Shown here in pieces: positions 60,401-64,000 of a stretch of 64,000 nt of DNA. Both the position numbers and the translations under genes were made by a program. How positions within the stretch are numbered: the stretch's first letter is position 1; each line of letters begins with the position of its first letter. The notes below the pieces were generated by a model, which saw only the letters and a list, made by a program, of their open reading frames with translations, was not told the DNA's origin and did not search any database. This DNA is from Marisa cornuarietis. Its lineage: Eukaryota > Mollusca > Gastropoda > Architaenioglossa > Ampullariidae. The stretch covers positions 2,728,001 through 2,792,000 of the forward strand of contig SMMW01000559.1 of NCBI GenBank assembly GCA_004794655.1, given 5' to 3'.

Positions 60401-61816
60401 TGAACATGGGGGAAGGCGAGTAAAGAGAGAGGAAAGAAATTGTACTGACAGATTTCTGACAGATGTGACAGGTAGGAAGAGAGGACAGCACGAGGCAGGT
60501 GTGCGAGGGAAGCAGAAGCGTTTTTGCCCGGAGGATAAAATGGCCGAGTGGTGACAACCTACATTACACTAACGTTTTTATATCGGCAGAGACCTCAGAT
60601 ATGCTGGGTAAACATTTCGAACGTTTCCGCAAGGTGTAAATTTAGTTTAAATGTCTTCAATTTTAATTAGCCAGAAAAAAAAGAACGGAAGAATAGGCGA
60701 AGCTTAAGGGTGATAAGCATTTGTGGATTTGCAGTTTTACAGTTTCCCTACCCCTTTTAAAATTACCTACCTATTTAAAAATAATCACCTAGCCATTTAT
60801 AATCAGTCAGTGGCCTTGTACAATATTACACTGACGGCTGAGCTAAGGCTTGAAATAAATATTGCTACTGCAAAGAAAAAAAAAGATTTTTAAATATATT
60901 CGCACACCTTTTCAATTTGTTACCGAATTTTTATATCATAACTGTTTGGCGTCTATCTTTTGATGACAAAATATTTAAGACAGAGAGCGTATTTCGACAG
61001 GTCTGTAATGTTGTGTGACAAATGTAACAACAGTGAGCCTGTGCATTTATCGTGTTAGACATGGCCTTATGTTAGACATGTTAAACATGTTTTTATGTCC
61101 TCTGACATCATCATATTTTGCCTTCAACCTGCCCACGATTATTAAGCAGACTGTCCCCCCTGCTGCACAAGAACATGGGAACACCATTTTGTGTAGCATA
61201 TGCAGCACATCGAGTTTACATTACTGTAATGTTTTCCTTTGAAGCCGCAGCTGTTGGGTTTTTTCTTTCTTTTTTGTTGTTTTTTCCCCCCAAACGTGTC
61301 TTACATGTTCTTATCACCTGGCAAAGATATTGCGCGAGATTTCATCGTGCAGTGTACACACCACAACTGCCTGTAGCCGGGAGGACACTAATCTCACTTA
61401 TCTACCCACACAGACCTCCTCCATCTGTTTCTGTTTATACTGAAGTCAGGAGAGACGCTCACCTACCGCTGTCCCTTCGTGTTATATTGATTTCGCTTTC
61501 CTCTTCCTTTTTTTAATACACCTGTATGTGTTCACGTGTCGTACACGTCTAGCATTATCTAAAATTATGACATATTAACCTGGTATTTAACAAAGGAAAC
61601 TCAGTGACACTTACCATCCAGACCTTCCAAGGAAAACAAGACGGAATCCTGAGAAGCGTCTTCCCTGCCTGGTGCGTGATGCTGTAACGTGGTACCGCCT
61701 CTTGTTCCTCCAACAGTTTTTCTCACCTGCTGGGGGTAAAAGACATCAGGCCCGGGACTCGTGCCATCATCCCTGGCCCCCACCGCTGCCGGCCTCGTGC
61801 GAAGAGTCAACCTCAT
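33567..61816 (-). CDS. Synaptotagmin (synaptotagmin-15-like), 8 coding exons
   Basis: The join gives 495 codons and TAG. Order: N-terminus 1-67, transmembrane helix about 71-94, seven arginines and a lysine (95-102), linker to about 215, C2A about 216-335, C2B about 346-480, short tail. Seen: [22 protein letters not shown] and VYDVD in C2[15 protein letters not shown] in C2B; SHSL where most synaptotagmins have WHxL. Family: tandem C2 proteins of vesicle or plasma membranes that act in exocytosis and trafficking. C2A keeps three of five acidic calcium ligands and C2B only about one, so calcium-dependent lipid binding is unlikely (inference). Isoform 15 is the best guess; 12 and 17 cannot be excluded. 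The gene is convergent with the cadherin. Exon 1 is the least certain part. Confidence 0.87.
34888..35008 (-). CDS. Synaptotagmin exon 7 (start of C2B)
   Basis: Residues 342-382: [34 protein letters not shown]. Acceptor TTACAG, donor GTAAGA; one base carried over. Confidence 0.92.
35009..36497. other. Synaptotagmin intron 6
   Basis: Contains a GAT/GATCAT microsatellite at 36275-36328; nothing else recognised. Confidence 0.6.
36498..36659 (-). CDS. Synaptotagmin exon 6 (end of C2A)
   Basis: Residues 288-341: [20 protein letters not shown] keeps the two loop-3 aspartates, but the last ligand position is His. Acceptor TTGCAG; donor GTTATT is weak. Confidence 0.91.
37148..37281 (-). CDS. Synaptotagmin exon 5 (C2A core)
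   Basis: Residues 243-287: [28 protein letters not shown]. The loop-1 aspartate normally six residues before DPYV is replaced (K region), while the Asp of DPYV is kept. Donor GTTAAT. Confidence 0.92.
37504..37949. mobile_element. Foldback-type element with tandem-repeat inverted ends
   Basis: The left arm (about 37504-37570) contains CACTTAATCCCC-type units. The right arm (about 37838-37949) contains the same 15-16-bp unit inverted (GGGGATTAAGTGTCT), about six copies. The core is AT-rich and noncoding. ACAAAATA lies directly on both sides (37496-37503 and 37950-37957), an apparent 8-bp target duplication. It lies in synaptotagmin intron 4. Confidence 0.8.
38154..38290 (-). CDS. Synaptotagmin exon 4 (start of C2A)
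   Basis: Residues 197-242: an acidic stretch, then [18 protein letters not shown], the first C2A strands, ending in KVKDLPG. Acceptor TGGCAG, donor GTGAGT. Confidence 0.92.
38690..38760 (+). mobile_element. SINE tail fragment
   Basis: CCTTAGTTGTTGGCCCGGCG followed by TAAAACATCAATTC matches the tail of the minus-strand SINE at about 44270-44520. Confidence 0.5.
38842..39060 (-). CDS. Synaptotagmin exon 3 (linker)
   Basis: Residues 124-196, a Ser/Pro-rich linker between membrane and C2A ([11 protein letters not shown]). Split codons on both sides match the neighbours. Donor GTGAGT. Confidence 0.88.
39737..39905 (-). CDS. Synaptotagmin exon 2 (transmembrane helix, poly-Arg)
   Basis: Residues 68-123. 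[16 protein letters not shown] begins the helix; seven Arg codons (CGT x5, CGC x2) follow at 39805-39825. The acceptor CTGTTTCAG lies in a 42-bp minisatellite, and the reading frame stays open upstream to an ATG at 40128, so an alternative first exon is possible. Confidence 0.88.
39906..40120 (-). repeat. 42-bp minisatellite overlapping a splice acceptor
   Basis: About four units of 42-47 bp, each with a form of CACCTGCTGTTnCA on the minus strand. Translated in the frame of exon 2 they give 14-residue units ([14 protein letters not shown]). The last unit supplies the exon 2 acceptor. Confidence 0.75.
39906..40128 (-). other. Possible alternative N-terminal extension of the synaptotagmin
   Basis: Continuous with exon 2 and in frame from an ATG at 40128: 74 residues of Ala/Pro/Val/Cys-rich repeats before the transmembrane helix. 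It could be a second first exon; it could equally be intron with a chance open frame. Confidence 0.3.
41459..41815 (+). pseudogene. PIF/Harbinger-like transposase, N-terminal fragment
   Basis: The open frame from 41477 reads [20 protein letters not shown], then [20 protein letters not shown] and [17 protein letters not shown], the N-terminal signature of Harbinger (ALP1/HARBI1-like) transposases. A splice-donor-like CAG|GTAGTT follows at 41812. No DDE nuclease domain is seen in the next 2 kb, so the copy is truncated. Confidence 0.65.
44270..44520 (-). mobile_element. tRNA-derived SINE (-)
   Basis: On the minus strand: AAGGTGCAACGGTTAGCGCC (A-box region), B-box CCCGGGTTCAGCTC (44447-44460), body, and tail TTGCTGGCTCGGCGTAAAAC. 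Confidence 0.7.
44819..44868 (+). repeat. ATC microsatellite
   Basis: About 16 ATC units. The sequence before it (ATGCGCTCTACAGATTC) looks like a retroposon tail. Confidence 0.95.
46062..46672 (+). repeat. 39-bp minisatellite
   Basis: About 14 units of CTGGCTAGAATGGTCAGATG plus TACATGAACTAGTGTCCTA; the unit length is a multiple of three. From 46451 the last six units are open and would read ([13 protein letters not shown])n. Confidence 0.9.
47720..47960 (-). mobile_element. Diverged SINE (-)
   Basis: The minus strand carries a decayed tRNA-like head near 47940 and the family tail GTTACTGATTCGGCGTTAAA near 47800. Confidence 0.5.
50785..50840 (+). repeat. CA microsatellite
   Basis: Interrupted CA repeat preceded by CT units. 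Confidence 0.93.
52580..52915 (+). repeat. 25-bp minisatellite
   Basis: About 13 units of TAAATGTTTGTGACCAATAC plus CAAGG. Units alternate between CAAGG- and CACGG-ending types, a partial two-unit higher-order pattern. Confidence 0.88.
52970..53130 (+). mobile_element. SINE (+), same family as 44270
   Basis: GTCCCGAATTCAGCTCTCGT and CTCAGGCACAGTG correspond to the B-box and body of the minus-strand copy at 44270-44520. The head is missing. Confidence 0.6.
54377..54417 (+). repeat. CA microsatellite
   Basis: About 20 CA units. Confidence 0.96.
54941..55190 (-). mobile_element. SINE-like element (-)
   Basis: The minus strand has a tRNA-like head (GCGGTTGGTGGCGCACAACA, then GGATTCGGATCTCGG as a decayed B-box) and ends at the left in AAGGTGCTATATAAATAAAC, a common retroposon tail. 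Confidence 0.55.
58485..58636. repeat. Long hairpin (inverted repeat, 14-base loop)
   Basis: The left arm (58485-58560) and right arm (58575-58636) are nearly perfect reverse complements from GCGCAATAAAACAAG to AAGAGTCTGG. A 14-base insertion lies in the left arm. No coding sequence. Confidence 0.85.
60047..60126 (+). repeat. CCA microsatellite
   Basis: About 21 ACC units followed by ATC units. Confidence 0.96.
61615..61816 (-). CDS. Synaptotagmin exon 1 (N-terminus, predicted start)
   Basis: Residues 1-67. The ATG at 61816 is the first in frame after an upstream stop at 61976-61978 and has a purine at -3. The donor GTAAGT leaves one base (G), which completes Glu with exon 2. There is no signal peptide, as expected for a synaptotagmin. 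The sequence is not conserved enough to identify; the support is frame, donor and position. Confidence 0.6.
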
Positions 61817-62040
61817 GGCCGCTCTTGGCCCCCAGTGCGGCGCGGGAGTGGGCAGACGATCGGTCTGTCCCTCGTTGGCAGCTAGCGAACCCTCGAGTGG
61901 ATCTCGTCTTGTCGCCGTGAATGTTGTGGCCGCACCTCCTCCTCCTCGTCCTCGTCCCCACAACACCCACTCCCCCTAACTCTGAGCAGCGAGAGAGAGA
62001 CACGGGGGCTGCGAGGACCGCTGACGCGCCGCGTTGGCTG

Positions 62041-62400
62041 CTTTCTTTTTCTGCGTGCGTGCGTGCGTGCGCGTGTGTGCGTGCGTGCGTGTGTGTTTGC
62101 GGGGGTGTGTGTCCGCGCGTGGTGTACGTGCAGCGTTGTGTGCGCCAGATGGACGACTGCACAGCGGCGAGGACGTTGTTGCTAAATGTTGTATGTACAA
62201 CTGTGTGTGTATGTGTGTTCGTCGTCTAGAAGTGCGGTGCACGCACGAGTGTGTGCGGATGACCACCTGCGTTTGTGTGTGTAGGAAGGAGAAATGTGTG
62301 TTTGCGCGCGTGCTTGTCAGTGTATGTGTGTGAGCGTGAATGCTTTAGTGTATGTCTGTATATGGGCGCGTGAGAGAGTGTGTGTGTGTGTGTGTGCGTG
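62041..62400 (+). repeat. GT/GC alternating tract
   Basis: TGCG and TG units in several runs (62055-62100, 62300-62400), about 250 bp upstream of the predicted synaptotagmin start on its own strand. Confidence 0.8.
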
Positions 62401-62599
62401 AGCTCGAAAACGCATGTGCGCAGAGAAGGACTGTGTAGTATCTTGTGTATGTCGTCTAAGATAAAGCTTGAGTGTAATGCGTAGATATACTTAGTTGATG
62501 TAGCGTAGTGTGTGTGTGTGTGTGAAAGAGAGAGAAACAGTGCGTGATATACTATGTGTGAACACCTCGTCCAGTAGGTGACACGCAGGGAAACACCAA

Positions 62600-62780
62600 T
62601 TTAATTACTCGGCTGGTTACTAGGTTGGACTTCAAAGCAGAAGGTCACCAGTTCAAGGCACCTGACACTAAAGAACTAATTGGTAGACGATGGAGGAGAA
62701 AGTTGGGCTCCGCCTTCCACCTACCGATACTTAGACACGATGAACCACTTACTTTGCGTCCCAGCCATGTGGTCTGTGAC
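62600..62780 (+). mobile_element. tRNA-derived SINE (+)
   Basis: GGCTGGTTACTAGGTTGGAC (A-box region) and GGTCACCAGTTCAAGGCAC (B-box region) at tRNA spacing, then a body with CTCCGCCTTCCACC. Confidence 0.55.
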
Positions 62781-64000
62781 CTTTACTTTTGATTTATGTG
62801 ATGTACCACTAGTCTGCACTGTACTATGTGTTTGTAGGTGTGAAACCAGCCTTGCAAGTGTTAATCTGTGTTTCATCAAGCGAGGGGAGGGGGTGTAGTT
62901 TTAAACGAAGACGTGTAGCTTTGTTGGAAGAATGACAGACAATTACAGGAAACAGCGGAGAAGTTCTGACCTGATAACTGTTGAAAAAACATGAACCTAT
63001 TAGTCATTGGCTGGCCTCGGTGACAAACTTACACATAACCCTAGTACCCTACGTCTCCTTCCTGCGGTGACAAAATGAGTTGCTGAAGTCTGGAAAACTA
63101 GGGTTTGCAGCCCAAGCTGTCGACATAATAACCCTCTCCACCCTCTCCATCCTCTCCACCCTCTCCATCCTCGGCCACAACACTTCCTCCGCCACCGCCT
63201 CCATCAGACACTCCTCGGGGTAACCTGCTGGGTTATGATACTTGCCGTGTCCTCAGTAGGCTTCGTCTATTCCACATCGATTTTGTTGTTGTCGTTGTCA
63301 TAGTTTGTATGGTGCTGGTTATTACTGGTTTGTTGTTGCACCAGTCGTAGCCAGCAGAAGAACTTGTTAATATCGGTGACGATTTTCTCTCTCCAAGATC
63401 ATTCACTTCTACAACTTCTACATCCTGCTAGAATAATAAGCCTATTATGTTGTAGCAGATGGCAAATAAACAGTAACCCCCCCCAAAAAAAAAATGATGG
63501 GAAGATCACAAAGCCTGTAAACACTCCTCCTCGAATAATAAATTATTTGGCATAGATTTCAAACTTACCAGCACTGACAGAAAATAAAATATATCACACC
63601 CAAACACTGTACACCTCTGACCAACCTACCACCAACACATCGCAGATAGTTAAAACATAACAGCACTAACGGGGACTACAACAGCCTCTTACTGGCAAGC
63701 CTAATTTAAACAGAAAGAGTTTTAAAGAGTATTTGGAGGAAACCACCAATAACAGAATGTTGGGCAGAGAAAGTGGAGGTTGTTTCAGATCCTCTTGGCT
63801 AAGACTTGAGTGTCGTCATCAGGACTGCGATGGGTTTCGGTTATCAATGGAAGAGCCGAGGGATCAGGTAGGAAGGACAGATGTTAAAGATACGAAAGTG
63901 GCAATTTGGTTCAAAGCATGGAAAACACACAGAAGCTAATTTTTAATGTATTCTTTTTAGGGATAGTGATGCAGGCACGCACACCAGTCCGCGTGGGATT

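Larger units (their letters stand above)
39906..61614. other. Synaptotagmin intron 1 (21.7 kb)
   Basis: Holds the repeats and elements listed separately. Apart from these (about 40130-41320, 42080-44270, 44870-46060, 48160-52560, 53220-54370, 55200-58480, 58640-60040, 60130-61610) I see no gene; short open frames there have no family signature. Confidence 0.6.
61817..64000. other. Upstream region of the synaptotagmin gene
   Basis: Should contain the 5'UTR and promoter. 61880-62350 is GC-rich and GT/GC-alternating; no TATA box or start site can be named. A 9-bp CTCTCCACC-type repeat lies at 63130-63175. The last kilobase holds nothing recognised. Confidence 0.5.

Noticed and set aside
61921..62229. 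102-codon frame with Cys/Val-rich end on the + strand
   Set aside because: It comes from GTGC simple sequence opposite the synaptotagmin exon; no family signature.

Overview
The window is animal nuclear DNA. Short coding exons (66 to 553 bp) sit in AT-rich introns full of CA/GT, AAT, ATC and CCA microsatellites, tRNA-derived SINEs, LINE tails and short DNA transposons. The two genes, a giant cadherin and a synaptotagmin, are metazoan. The repeat flavour (SINE bodies ending in a CTCGGCGT-type tail, LINE tails next to AAT/TTA runs) suggests a lophotrochozoan, most likely a gastropod mollusc. That placement is inference; the exon models do not depend on it.

Left part (1-28984, + strand): the 3' part of one very large cadherin gene. 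I join 40 coding exons; every junction keeps the frame, giving 2272 codons and a stop. The product has about 18 extracellular cadherin repeats (the first may be cut by the window edge), a membrane-adjacent domain, one transmembrane helix and a tail of about 250 residues ending in T-Q-F. The family looks like the long cadherin-23 type; the 5' end lies outside the window. Introns carry a LINE reverse-transcriptase remnant, a pogo/Tigger-like element, a 156-bp MITE beside a splice acceptor, SINEs, minisatellites and one GC-AG intron.

28985-33566 is the region between two convergent genes: the cadherin 3'UTR, then sequence with little recognisable beyond a CA repeat.

Right part (61816 down to 33567, - strand): a synaptotagmin gene of 8 coding exons and 495 codons: a short N-terminus, a transmembrane helix, a seven-arginine stretch, a C2A and a C2B domain. 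It resembles the calcium-insensitive synaptotagmins (15-like); most C2B calcium ligands are missing. The first coding exon is about 21.7 kb from the second. That large intron (39906-61614) holds minisatellites of 42, 39 and 25 bp, a PIF/Harbinger-like transposase fragment, SINEs and a long hairpin. A 446-bp inverted-repeat element with an apparent 8-bp target duplication sits in an intron inside C2A.

61817-64000 is upstream of the synaptotagmin start: a CpG- and GT/GC-alternating tract, a SINE, and otherwise nothing recognised. No CRISPR array, operon, rRNA or convincing functional tRNA gene was seen. The most unusual signals are the 42-bp minisatellite that overlaps a splice acceptor and extends the synaptotagmin reading frame, the foldback element, transposable elements abutting cadherin splice sites, and the GC-AG intron.
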